A stretch of DNA of 64,000 bases from NCBI RefSeq assembly GCF_023896955.1, contig NZ_JAMHIW010000014.1, positions 1-64,000 on the forward strand, written 5' to 3'. Made by a program: the position numbers and the translations under genes. Shown here piece after piece: positions 24,573-32,548 of this stretch (position 1 is its first letter; each line of letters starts with the position of its first letter). The notes under the pieces were generated by a model. That model saw nothing but the letters and a program-made list of their open reading frames with translations. It had not been told where the DNA came from and did no database searches. Origin of the DNA: Micromonospora sp. RHAY321. GTDB lineage: Bacteria; Actinomycetota; Actinomycetes; Mycobacteriales; Micromonosporaceae.

Positions 24573-24830
24573 CTACTCCGTAGTCCGCTCGGGGTGCGCT
24601 CCGTCGACCATGTCGTGCCCCGGCACCCGGATGCAGCTCGCCCCCGGCTCTGCCCCGCACACCGGGCAGGGCCGCCAATCCTCGATCGGGCCCGGGTCGT
24701 GCCCCAGTTCGCCCGCCATGCGGCTGATCTCCACCGCCGACTGGTGCAGACTGTCGTCCTGGTGCCGGATGGCGGCCCGATGGACGTCGCGCACCGCATC
24801 TTTCGCACGCTCCTCCATGGGCTCGGACAT
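24573..24830 (-). CDS. Small zinc-finger protein
   Basis: An 85-residue protein, ATG at 24828-24830 with GAGG five bases upstream. The first 50 residues are helical and charged (MEERAKDAVRDVHRAAIRHQ). The C-terminal part has CPVCGAEPGASCIRVPGH followed by HPER: a CxxC...C...H pattern like the short zinc ribbons found in many actinobacterial and actinophage proteins. It lies just outside the right attachment repeat. It might belong to a former larger element or be chromosomal. DNA or RNA binding is inferred only from the finger. Confidence 0.65.
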   Translation of the reverse strand: MSEPMEERAKDAVRDVHRAAIRHQDDSLHQSAVEISRMAGELGHDPGPIEDWRPCPVCGAEPGASCIRVPGHDMVDGAHPERTTE

Positions 24831-25091
24831 GGCAGCCTCGTTCCCGCGCGGCGCGACCCGAAACCGACCAACCGCGGTTGGCCCGTTCGGCCCGACGGCG
24901 CTGCACGGCCCCGAAATCCGCCACCTTGAACGGTGCAATTTCCCTGGTCGGGGTCCGCGGTCGCGTTCGGACCGGACCCAGGCCTGAAACCGCGTTCCGG
25001 TCCGCCGGTCGCCGGGCCGGTGCGAAACTGGGCGCGTGCCAGCCCCGCCGGCGCCGCTGCGCTGGTCGACCCGATCCGGCAGGTGGAGAAC

Positions 25092-26281
25092 ATGTCCAGC
25101 GACAACGAAATCCGACCCTTCCGGCTCGACACACCGGAAGAAGTGATCGCCGACATGCGTCGCCGGATCGCGGCGACCCGCTGGCCAACCCGGGAGCTGG
25201 TCAACGATCGCTCCCAGGGCGTGCAGTTGGCGACGGTCCAGGAGCTGGCCGCTACTGGAGCACCGATCACGACTGGCGCGCGGTCGAGGCGAAGCTGAAC
25301 GCCCTGCCGCAGTACACGACCGTCATCGACGACGTCGAGATCCACTTCATCCACGTGCGGTCGCAGCACGAGGACGCCCTGCCGCTGATCATGACGCACG
25401 GCTGGCCGGGCTCGGTCGTCGAGCTGCTCGGGGTCGTCGGCCCGCTCACCGACCCGACCGGGCACGGCGGACGGGCGGAGGACGCCTTCCACCTGGTGCT
25501 GCCCTCGTTGCCCGGCTACGGCTTCTCCGGCGAGCCGACCGAGGTCGGCTGGGACTCCGCCCGCATGGCACGCGCGTGGGCGGAGCTGATGCGCCGCCTC
25601 GAGTACACGCGCTACGTCGCCCAGGGGGGCGATGTGGGTGCTTCCGTCACGGACGCGATGGGCCGCCAGGCCCCCGAGGGGCTGCTCGGCATCCACCTCA
25701 ACCTGCTCGCCGGGGCGATCGGTATCAAGGACAAGCTGCCGGCGGGGTCCGAGCAGGAGCGCGCCGCGCACGACGCGCTCAACACGTTCATGAAGGACGG
25801 CTTCGGCTACTTCCTGGAGCAGTCCACCCGACCGCAGACGATCGGCTACTCGCTGCTGGATTCACCCGTCGGGCTGGCGGCCTGGATGCTCGACCACGAC
25901 ACCGACAGCTACTACAAGATGTCCCGCGCGTTCGTCGACGGCACGCCCGTGGGCAATCTCAGCCGGGACAACATCGTCGACAACATCACGCTGTACTGGT
26001 TGACGGGCACCGGCGCCTCGTCCGCCCGTTGGTACTGGGAAGCCGGACGGACCCAGGCCGCCGCCGCTGCCGCCGGCCAGACTCCTCCGCCGGTCTCGGT
26101 CCCCGTCGCCTTCACGACGTTCCCCGACGAGATCTGGGCTGCCCCCCGCAGCTGGGCCGAGGCGGTCTACCCCAACCTGGCGTACTTCAGCGAGGCCGAC
26201 ATGGGCGGCCACTTCGCCGCCTGGGAGCAGCCGGAGATCTTCTCCACCGAGGTGCGGGCCGCTTTCCGGCCGCTGCGCTAG
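25092..26281 (+). pseudogene. Epoxide hydrolase with an internal frameshift
   Basis: The N-terminal epoxide-hydrolase domain starts at ATG 25092 (AGGTGGAG upstream) with IRPFRLDTPEEVIADMRRRI and runs to VQLATVQELA. The rest continues in another frame from YWSTDHDWRAVEAKLNALPQ to the stop. One missing C near 25250 (GCCGCTACTGG, where an intact frame would read GCCCGCTACTGG) explains the break. The hydrolase part keeps HGWPGS (oxyanion hole), GGDVGASV (Asp nucleophile) and GGHFAAWEQPE (His). The gene is therefore a recent pseudogene or a sequencing error; if repaired it encodes about 396 residues. Confidence 0.88.
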
Positions 26282-26385
26282 CCCTGAGTCCGCTCCGTTC
26301 GTGGGTGACCAGCCTGCCAGTGCGCCGCCGCGCGGGTCGAAGGCCGGTGGAATCACCAACCCCTGCCCTCGGATGCCGGCCGAGC

Positions 26386-27024
26386 TCACTCGTCCGGTGC
26401 CCTGAGGTAGTCGCGCCAGAACGGGACGGTGGCCTGCGGGTTCCAGTCGTCGGCCCGGTCGGGGCGTGGTTCCTGGAACTCCTGCTCGATGTAGTCGAGC
26501 AGGTCAGTGCCGTAGTAGATGGTGTCCCACCCGCGCATCGACAAGACCGGGTGCGCGGCGGTTCCCCGCCCGGCGGGAAGGAACCGGTGTGCGTACACCG
26601 GAACCATCGCCGGGACGTCGGCAAGCCGTAGCCGCGCCACCGCGACTGCCTCCTCCGGCGTCTCGGGAAGGTCGCCCCACTCCTGTCGCCAGTGCCCGTG
26701 CTGGACGTCCCAGAGCAGGCAGTCGACCGGCCAGGCCAGGTGCTCGCGAAGCGCTTCCGGATCCGCGTTGCGCCAGTCCGGCCAGGGGTGCTCCCACGTC
26801 TGGCCCTCCTCGTACGGCTGCCACACCGGAAGCCCGGCGGCCAGGAAGGCGCGGTGGTCGTCGGCGAACTCGAAGCCGTGTTCGCGCTCGATGCGGTCGA
26901 ACTCCGGGTCGGTCAGCCCGCTGTCGATCCGGCAACAGCCGAGAGCGGCCAGCCGCCGCGCCGCCGCGACTCCCGGCCGCGAGCCCGCGTCATTGATCAC
27001 CTCGGAACCGTAGCCCTCCGCCAC
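26386..27024 (-). CDS. SMI1/KNR4-like protein of unknown function
   Basis: A 212-residue soluble protein. The start LTDPEFDRIEREHGFEFADD followed by HRAFLAAGLPV is like the opening of SMI1/KNR4 (SUKH) proteins, and WPDWRNADPEALREHLAWPV, VPVYAHRFLPAG and DTIYYGTDLLDYIEQEF are conserved-looking blocks. SUKH proteins are often immunity proteins against secreted toxins, but no toxin gene lies beside it and a general cellular role is also possible. The start used is the outermost; ATG-led shorter forms exist. Confidence 0.65.
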   Translation of the reverse strand: MAEGYGSEVINDAGSRPGVAAARRLAALGCCRIDSGLTDPEFDRIEREHGFEFADDHRAFLAAGLPVWQPYEEGQTWEHPWPDWRNADPEALREHLAWPVDCLLWDVQHGHWRQEWGDLPETPEEAVAVARLRLADVPAMVPVYAHRFLPAGRGTAAHPVLSMRGWDTIYYGTDLLDYIEQEFQEPRPDRADDWNPQATVPFWRDYLRAPDE

Positions 27025-27407
27025 CGCGCATCTCGGCCCGACTTGTCGCGTCCGCCTTCTTGTGCGGATGCGATAACCGGGTATGGTGGTCGATGTCTGG
27101 GCTCGTGTCGGCGCGCTTCCAGACCATCAAGTTCGTCACGCAGGGTGACTGGGCGGGATCGGCTCGGAGGACGTCCGAGCGGCGTGGGTGAATTGTGCTG
27201 AAGGTCGCATCAAGCGCTGGGTGAACCGCTGATGTCGCAGGAAGGACCCCTGATCTGGCCCGGCACGTCGAGGGGCACTGGGCCGAAGGGCGCAACCTTC
27301 GCAACGCTCGGACCGGTCCAACACTCACCGCTTTTCTGCGTACCGACCGTGTGGCACGATCGTGGAACCTCCACCATCCCTGTGACACTTCCCCGACAGG
27401 AGCAAAC
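27025..27407. other. Long gap before the DVVWG peptide gene
   Basis: About 380 bases between divergently oriented genes. I see no gene with a ribosome site and good composition, no RNA fold I recognise and no attachment-site repeat. The promoter of the downstream pair must be in the right half, but no clear -35/-10 pair stands out. Confidence 0.4.
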
Positions 27408-27581
27408 ATGTCTGGTCGAAGACTGGGCCGACTGCTTGGCTCGCTCCTCGTGCTCGCCGCTGTCCTCGGAGGACTGCTCGGCACCGACTACCTCTCCGGC
27501 GCAGGTAACGCTCAGCTCACCGACGTCGTTTGGGGTGCGGGTTTGGGTGACGTCGTCTGGGGCGTGGACGCCTCCCGGTAA
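27408..27581 (+). CDS. 57-residue membrane-anchored peptide with two DVVWG motifs
   Basis: The ATG at 27408 follows ACAGGAGCAAAC, a good ribosome site. Residues 1-9 are basic, residues 10-28 form one hydrophobic segment (LGSLLVLAAVLGGLLGTDY), and the outside part ends with LTDVVWGAGLGDVVWGVDAS. The DVVWG unit occurs twice, ten residues apart. It reads as a signal anchor or exported peptide. It is 59 bases ahead of the GGDEF-EAL gene on the same strand and probably co-transcribed. Similar VVWG repeats occur, as I recall, in tails of some actinobacterial subtilases. Function is unknown. Confidence 0.7.
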   Translation: MSGRRLGRLLGSLLVLAAVLGGLLGTDYLSGAGNAQLTDVVWGAGLGDVVWGVDASR

Positions 27582-27640
27582 CTCGCGGTCGTCGCCCGTG
27601 AGGGCAGTACCGACGGGCGACGTCTTTCAGAGGGAGCGGT

Positions 27641-30169
27641 ATGGCCAGGCGTGACCAACGACGGAAGTCCACGGACCACGCCTGGTTAATCACCGGCCCG
27701 CTGGCCCTGGTCGCCATCCTCTGCTGCACCGCCATCAGCGTCATCTCCGACCGTCCTCCGTACGGGGACTGGGGGCTGGCGTTCCTGATTTTCCTGGCGA
27801 TGACCGGCATCAGCATTCCGGTGCTGAACTTCGTCGTCCGTCGCCAGTCCGTCGGTGTGACGCTCACCGAGATCCCGCTCGTGGTGGCGCTGTTCTTCCT
27901 GCCACCACTGACCGTGGTCCTGATCTACACGCTCGCCTCGCTGATCTGGAGCGCCTCGCAGCGCTTCCCGCCGGCGAAGTTCTGGTTCAACGTCGCGAAG
28001 GCCGCGGCGGCCACGTCGCTGGCCAGCCTGCTCCTTCTGCAACTGCCACCGCTGCAGGGTGTGGGCCCGGGGACGTGGGGCAGCCTCTTCCTCACGGTCA
28101 ACACCATCACCCTGGTCAGTCTCGTCTCCGTCGTCGGCGTGCACGTGCTGCTACAGGGCTGGCAGGCGGGCCGGGAGGCTCTGCGGACCACCCCGTCGGT
28201 GTTCCTCACCACCTCGATCAACGCCTCGGTCGGTCTGCTCGTCCTGATCGCGCTGGAGGCGACCTGGTGGTCCGCGTTGCTGCTGGCGGCACTCTTCGCC
28301 GCCCTCGCCCTGGTCTACCGGTCCTACGCCCAGTTCTTCCGGCAGCACCGCACCCTGACCGGGATGTACGACCTGGCCCGGCTGATCACGACCAGCGGCG
28401 CTGACGGTTCCCTCGCCGACGTCCTGCTCGACCGTGTCCGTGCCCTCATGCAGGCGGAGTCCGCCACCCTCTGGCTGCCCGCCCAGGGCCGGCACCCGGA
28501 GGTGCTGTTGACGGCCCGGGTGGACACGCCGGGGCTGCTCGACGTCGCGCCGACCCCGGCGATCCTGCGGGAGCGGGCGCGGGACCTGGCGAAGACGTTG
28601 TCGATGGGGCGTCTGCTGGGCGACGAGAGCGCCCTTCGCGGCGAGATCAGCGCCCGCCAGATCAAAGACGTGATCGTGGTGCCGTTGCGCTCCGGGCAGG
28701 CGGTTATCGGCACCCTGGAGGTGGCGAACCGGCTCAGCGACATCGGCCACTTCGCCCCCGGCGACATCCCCATCTTCGAGACCGTGGCCGCGCACGCGGC
28801 GGTCGCGCTCGAGAATTCCCGGCTGGTCGACCGGCTGCGGCACGACGCGTACCACGACGCGCTGACCCGGCTGCCCAACCGCCGCCGCATCACCGGGGCG
28901 CTGGACGAGTCGGTCAAGATCGCCGCGCCTGGCGAGGTGGTGGCGCTGCTGCTGTTCGACGTGGACGGGTTGCGCCAGGTCAACGAGTCCCTCGGCCACG
29001 CGGCCGGGGACAAGGTCCTCGCCGAGGTCGCCAACCGGTTGCGGGCCAGCGCGCCGTCGTCGGCCCTGGTGGGCCGGGTCGGCGGCGACGAGTTCCTGGT
29101 GACGCTGCGGTTGGAGAGCGCCGACGCGGCGCTGGAGTTGGCCGGCCAGTTGCGCGACCAGATCCGCGACGAGATGGTCTTCGACGCGCTCACCCTCGAT
29201 GTGGACACTGCCGTCGGGGTGGCCGTACACCCGGATCACGGCAGCGACGCGGCGACCCTGCTGCTCCGGGTCGACCTGGCCGCCACGGCCGCCAAGTCGG
29301 TGCCGGGCAGCGTGCAGCTGTTCAACCCGGCGCTGGAGTCCCGGTCACTGCGCCGGTTGGGCCTCGCCGGCGATCTGCGCCGGGCGTTGGACCAGGACGA
29401 GCTGGAGGTCTACTTCCAGCCCAAGGTGACGCTGCGGGAGCGTCGGCTGGTCGGTGTCGAGTGTCTGGCCCGGTGGGAGCACCCGACGCACGGCACGGTC
29501 GCCCCGGAGGACTTCGTCGCGGTGGCGGAGCACACCGGCCAGTTGAGCCGGCTCACCGAGGTGGTGCTCCGAGAGGGGCTGCGGCGCAGCCGGGACTGGG
29601 CCCAGGCCGACCATCCGCTGCCCGTCGCCGTCAACCTGTCCGCGCGGACGCTCACCGACCAGCACTTCCCTGACCGGGTGCAGGAGCTGCTGACCGAGTA
29701 CGGGGTGCCGGCGCAGAGCCTCACCCTGGAGATCACCGAGGCGGGGGTGCTGGACGGCACCGACCGGCCCATTCCGACCCTGCACCGGCTACGCGATCTC
29801 GGCGTCCGGCTGTCGGTGGACGACTTCGGCACCGGTGACTCGTCGCTGGCGCACCTGCGGCGGCTGCCGGTGCACGAGGTGAAGGTGGACCGCTCCTTCG
29901 TGCAGGGCATGGCGACCGACCCGGGGGACCTGGCGATCGTCAACGCGGTGGTGACCCTGTCCCAGCAGTTCGGCCTGGCCGTGGTCGCCGAGGGCGTGGA
30001 GAGCGAGCTGACCCTGGAGCTGCTCCAGGACATCGGCTGCGAGATCGGTCAGGGCTTCCTGTTCAGCCGGCCCCTGCCGTACGAGCGGCTGGCCGCGTGG
30101 TTCGGCGCCCAGGCCGACCCCGAAACGATCTCCGGTTCGGAGCTTCCGCGCCTTCGTGTCGTGCCCTGA
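27641..30169 (+). CDS. Membrane-bound GAF-GGDEF-EAL cyclic-di-GMP protein
   Basis: An 842-residue bifunctional-type protein. Residues 1-230 hold about seven hydrophobic segments (sensor). A GAF-like domain lies at 235-395, GGDEF at 400-565 and EAL at 580-830. The synthase half has LTRLPNRRRI and an intact GGDEF near residue 480. The usual RxxD inhibitory site upstream of it is replaced (PSSA). The phosphodiesterase half has ECL in place of EAL (near 606), keeping the catalytic Glu, plus NLSARTL, EITE, DDFGTGDSSL, EVKVDRSFV and VAEGVES. Both activities therefore look possible. ATG 27641 follows AGAGGGAG. It would make or break c-di-GMP, which governs development in actinomycetes. Confidence 0.93.
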   Translation: MARRDQRRKSTDHAWLITGPLALVAILCCTAISVISDRPPYGDWGLAFLIFLAMTGISIPVLNFVVRRQSVGVTLTEIPLVVALFFLPPLTVVLIYTLASLIWSASQRFPPAKFWFNVAKAAAATSLASLLLLQLPPLQGVGPGTWGSLFLTVNTITLVSLVSVVGVHVLLQGWQAGREALRTTPSVFLTTSINASVGLLVLIALEATWWSALLLAALFAALALVYRSYAQFFRQHRTLTGMYDLARLITTSGADGSLADVLLDRVRALMQAESATLWLPAQGRHPEVLLTARVDTPGLLDVAPTPAILRERARDLAKTLSMGRLLGDESALRGEISARQIKDVIVVPLRSGQAVIGTLEVANRLSDIGHFAPGDIPIFETVAAHAAVALENSRLVDRLRHDAYHDALTRLPNRRRITGALDESVKIAAPGEVVALLLFDVDGLRQVNESLGHAAGDKVLAEVANRLRASAPSSALVGRVGGDEFLVTLRLESADAALELAGQLRDQIRDEMVFDALTLDVDTAVGVAVHPDHGSDAATLLLRVDLAATAAKSVPGSVQLFNPALESRSLRRLGLAGDLRRALDQDELEVYFQPKVTLRERRLVGVECLARWEHPTHGTVAPEDFVAVAEHTGQLSRLTEVVLREGLRRSRDWAQADHPLPVAVNLSARTLTDQHFPDRVQELLTEYGVPAQSLTLEITEAGVLDGTDRPIPTLHRLRDLGVRLSVDDFGTGDSSLAHLRRLPVHEVKVDRSFVQGMATDPGDLAIVNAVVTLSQQFGLAVVAEGVESELTLELLQDIGCEIGQGFLFSRPLPYERLAAWFGAQADPETISGSELPRLRVVP

Positions 30170-30200
30170 GCTGGGCCTAGACGATCACCGGGGATCCGAT

Positions 30201-30229
30201 TTCACCTGCCGAGCCCGGCCGTGTACTCT
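30201..30229 (+). promoter_or_regulatory. Promoter of the tRNA-Thr/tRNA-Met pair
   Basis: TTCACC (30201-30206), a 17-base spacer and TACTCT (30224-30229), 33 bases ahead of tRNA-Thr. The -10 is the same hexamer seen before rplK, rplJ and rpsL. Confidence 0.65.
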
Positions 30230-30262
30230 TACTTCTGCGCGCCCCACGGGGAGATCGCGCAG

Positions 30263-30335
30263 GCCCCCTTAGCTCAGTCGGCAGAGCGTCTCCATGGTAA
30301 GGAGAAGGTCTACGGTTCGATTCCGTAAGGGGGCT
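30263..30335 (+). tRNA. tRNA-Thr (GGT)
   Basis: A 73-base cloverleaf: acceptor GCCCCCT/AGGGGGC, anticodon loop ATGGTAA giving GGT, T loop GGTTCGATTCC. CCA is not encoded. Confidence 0.95.
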
Positions 30336-30359
30336 CGAGGGTTCAGCTGGACCCACCGC

Positions 30360-30432
30360 GGCGGTGTAGCTCAGATGGTAGAGCAAGCGGCTCATAATCG
30401 CTGTGTCGCCGGTTCAAGTCCGGCCACCGCTA
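30360..30432 (+). tRNA. tRNA-Met (CAT), elongator type
   Basis: A 73-base cloverleaf with acceptor GGCGGTG/CACCGCT (one G-U pair), anticodon loop CTCATAA and T loop GGTTCAAGTCC. The anticodon stem AGCGG/TCGCT lacks the three G-C pairs of initiator tRNA, so it is the elongator. It lies 24 bases after tRNA-Thr, likely on one transcript. Confidence 0.93.
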
Positions 30433-30491
30433 CTCTCGTCTTCCGGGCTTCAGTTCGGTGGTCGTGGGGATGGGCGCCACTGGCGCCCACT

Positions 30492-30521
30492 TTGCATGTC
30501 CGCGCAGTCAGCGACTAGGCT
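30492..30521 (+). promoter_or_regulatory. Promoter of rpmG
   Basis: TTGCAT (30492-30497), an 18-base spacer and TAGGCT (30516-30521), 43 bases ahead of the rpmG start. Confidence 0.5.
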
Positions 30522-30564
30522 GACGCGTCGTAGTTGTTTCCGTTAGCGAGGAAGGCACTCCGCC

Positions 30565-30732
30565 GTGGCGAAGGCTACCGATGTCCGGCCGAAGATCACT
30601 TTGGCGTGTGTGGAGTGCAAGGAGCGCAACTACATCACGCGCAAGAACCGTCGTAACGACCCCGACCGCATCGAGCTGAAGAAGTTCTGCCCGCGCGACG
30701 GTCGGCACACGGTCCACCGCGAGACCCGCTGA
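30565..30732 (+). CDS. rpmG: 50S ribosomal protein L33
   Basis: A 55-residue large-subunit protein; GTG start with GAGGAAGG ten bases upstream. The sequence has TDVRPKITLACVECKERNY and ends HTVHRETR, typical of actinobacterial L33. The first zinc knuckle CVEC is intact, but the second reads CPRDG where the usual form is CPxCG, so only three of four zinc ligands remain. Zinc binding may be weak or lost. A terminator hairpin follows, so hadAB may have separate control. Confidence 0.95.
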   Translation: MAKATDVRPKITLACVECKERNYITRKNRRNDPDRIELKKFCPRDGRHTVHRETR

Positions 30733-30737
30733 CCTGC

Positions 30738-30762
30738 GGCCGGCTCCACCGCCGGCCCTTTG
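30738..30762 (+). terminator. Terminator after rpmG
   Basis: GGCCGGC (30738-30744) pairs with GCCGGCC (30751-30757) around a six-base loop, followed by CTTTG. It starts six bases after the rpmG stop. Confidence 0.6.
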
Positions 30763-30775
30763 TCGAAGCTTTCCG

Positions 30776-30834
30776 ATCGCCGATCTGACCGGCCTGGCAC
30801 GGCTTAACCGCCGCCGACCGAGCAGATCGGCGAT
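30776..30834. repeat. Inverted repeat upstream of hadA
   Basis: ATCGCCGATCTG (30776-30787) and CAGATCGGCGAT (30823-30834) are a perfect 12-bp pair with a 35-base loop. The right arm ends 25 bases before the hadA start. The arms share CGCCGATCT with the repeat at 6035-6110, and the loop length is nearly the same. Confidence 0.7.
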
Positions 30835-30859
30835 TGCGTTGTCCGTGTAGGTTCGCGGC

Positions 30860-31306
30860 ATGTCTCTGGACCCTTCCTTCGTCGGCCGGACGTATCCGCC
30901 GACCGCCCCCTACCAGGTGGGCCGAGAAAAGATCCGGGAGTTCGCCACCGCCATCGGCGCCACCGACCCGGCTCACCACGACCCGGCGGCCGCGCGGGCG
31001 TTGGGGCACCCGGACGTGGTCGCTCCGCCGACCTTCCCGGTGGTCATCACGATGGCCGCGAGCCGCCAGATCGCCGAGGACCCGGCGCTCGGTGTCGACT
31101 ACAGCCGCGTGGTGCACGGCGATCAGCGGTTCGCGTACACCCGGCCGGTGGTCGCCGGTGACGAGCTGGTCTGTGCCAGCACCATCGAGGACGTCAGCAA
31201 CCGGGGTGGGCACGGCTTCCTGACCACCCGCACCGACGTCAGGACCGTCGCCGGCGAGCCCGTCGTCGCCGTCTGGTCCAAGATCGTCGTACGCGGGGAG
31301 GCGTGA
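30860..31306 (+). CDS. hadA: (3R)-hydroxyacyl-ACP dehydratase subunit HadA (UPF0336)
   Basis: A 148-residue hotdog-fold protein. It matches HadA of the mycobacterial type II fatty-acid synthase dehydratase: the start DPSFVGRTYPPTAPYQVGRE, HPDVVAPPTFPVV and the helix after it. HadA lacks the catalytic dyad and works as a heterodimer with HadB, the next gene. The neighbourhood rpmG-hadA-hadB-tRNA-Trp-secE is the same as in mycobacteria. In organisms without mycolic acids the pair probably serves ordinary fatty-acid or related acyl-chain dehydration. Confidence 0.9.
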   Translation: MSLDPSFVGRTYPPTAPYQVGREKIREFATAIGATDPAHHDPAAARALGHPDVVAPPTFPVVITMAASRQIAEDPALGVDYSRVVHGDQRFAYTRPVVAGDELVCASTIEDVSNRGGHGFLTTRTDVRTVAGEPVVAVWSKIVVRGEA

Positions 31307-31307
31307 G

Positions 31308-31700
31308 ATGGAGCTGCCAGCCAAGACGTTCCAGGTGACCCGCGCGGACCTGGTCCGCTACGCCGGCGCCTCGGGGGACTTCAACCCGATCCACTGGAGC
31401 GACCGGTTCGCCACCAAGGTGGGCCTGCCCGGGGTGATCGCACACGGCATGTTCACCATGGCGCTGGTCGGGCGCGCGGTCACCGAGTGGGCCGGTGCGC
31501 CCGACGCGGTGGTCGAGTACGGCGTCCGGTTCACCCGGCCGGTCGTGGTGCCCGACGACGACCAGGGGACCGAGATCGAGGTCACCGCCGTGGTCCGCGA
31601 GGTGACCGAGGACGGCCTCACCCGGCTCGACGTGACCGCGACGTGCCTGGGCGAGAAGGTGCTCGCGCAGGCACGCGCGACCATCCGCACGACACGCTGA
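31308..31700 (+). CDS. hadB: (3R)-hydroxyacyl-ACP dehydratase subunit HadB (MaoC-like)
   Basis: A 130-residue MaoC-like hotdog protein, the catalytic partner of HadA. The hydratase-2 motif YAGASGDFNPIHWSDRFA carries the catalytic Asp and His, followed by GVIAHGMFTMALVG. It removes water from 3-hydroxyacyl-ACP. The ATG at 31308 is one base after the hadA stop. No hadC follows, unlike in mycobacteria. Confidence 0.93.
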   Translation: MELPAKTFQVTRADLVRYAGASGDFNPIHWSDRFATKVGLPGVIAHGMFTMALVGRAVTEWAGAPDAVVEYGVRFTRPVVVPDDDQGTEIEVTAVVREVTEDGLTRLDVTATCLGEKVLAQARATIRTTR

Positions 31701-31732
31701 ATCCTCCCCGCCGCGCGTGGCGGGGAGACCGG

Positions 31733-31762
31733 TTGGGAAAGTCGGGCGGGTACCCGTACACT
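31733..31762 (+). promoter_or_regulatory. Promoter of tRNA-Trp
   Basis: TTGGGA (31733-31738), an 18-base spacer and TACACT (31757-31762), 67 bases ahead of the tRNA. Confidence 0.5.
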
Positions 31763-31829
31763 GGTCCGCCGTGGGGCAAGTGACCCCTGCTCGGTCGTCT
31801 GTGGCCGCGTGGGGCGAGTGTTGCCGCAC

Positions 31830-31902
<73 letters not shown>

Positions 31903-32114
31903 CGCCTCAGGCCTGACCGTTCCCGTGGGTCGCGCCGCCGAGTTGGTGGCGTCCGGCCCGTGGTGGTGGCATTGGCGGGGTGGTTCCGAGGCATCGGGCC
32001 CTCCGGTTGATCCACCGGCCGCGGCCCGTCGCGGGACGGTTGGTCCGGCCGGCGTGACCAGCGCCGCGTACGCCGCCCGGCGTGCGACCCGAGATTCCCG
32101 CGACGGAGGGCGAA

Positions 32115-32507
32115 GTGGCCGACAACAAGCGGCGCGGCGAGGACGCCGGCGACGATCGTCTGGACGACGAGGTCGTCGACGAGGTAGCCGACGACGACGC
32201 CACCAGCGCGGACGAGCCGGTCTCCCGGGGGGGCACCGCGACGCGGTCCCGTGCCCGGGCGGAGTCGGCGGACAGCCGCCCGACCACCCGGTCGGAAACC
32301 GGTCGGGTGGGCGTGTTCGGCCGCATCGCCCGGTTTTTCCGCGAGGTCGTGGCCGAACTGCGTAAGGTCATCTGGCCGACGCGCAAGGAGTTGCTGACCT
32401 ACACCGCGGTGGTGGTGACGTTCGTCGCGGTGATGCTGACGATCGTGGGTGTGCTGGATTACGGCTTCGCGAGGGTCGTGCTGTTTGTCTTCGGCAACTC
32501 CAGCTGA
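32115..32507 (+). CDS. secE: Protein translocase subunit SecE
   Basis: A 130-residue subunit of the SecYEG channel. The N-terminal ~70 residues are acidic and disordered (DDRLDDEVVDEVADDD), longer than in E. coli family members that lack extra helices. The conserved part FFREVVAELRKVIWPTRKEL is the amphipathic helix, and one membrane helix TYTAVVVTFVAVMLTIVGVL follows. The GTG at 32115 has GGAGGG four bases upstream; frames further upstream run into the tRNA leader. Confidence 0.93.
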   Translation: MADNKRRGEDAGDDRLDDEVVDEVADDDATSADEPVSRGGTATRSRARAESADSRPTTRSETGRVGVFGRIARFFREVVAELRKVIWPTRKELLTYTAVVVTFVAVMLTIVGVLDYGFARVVLFVFGNSS

Positions 32508-32548
32508 CCGGCTGCCTCCAGAGCCGATAGTGACGGAAGTGAGCGAGC

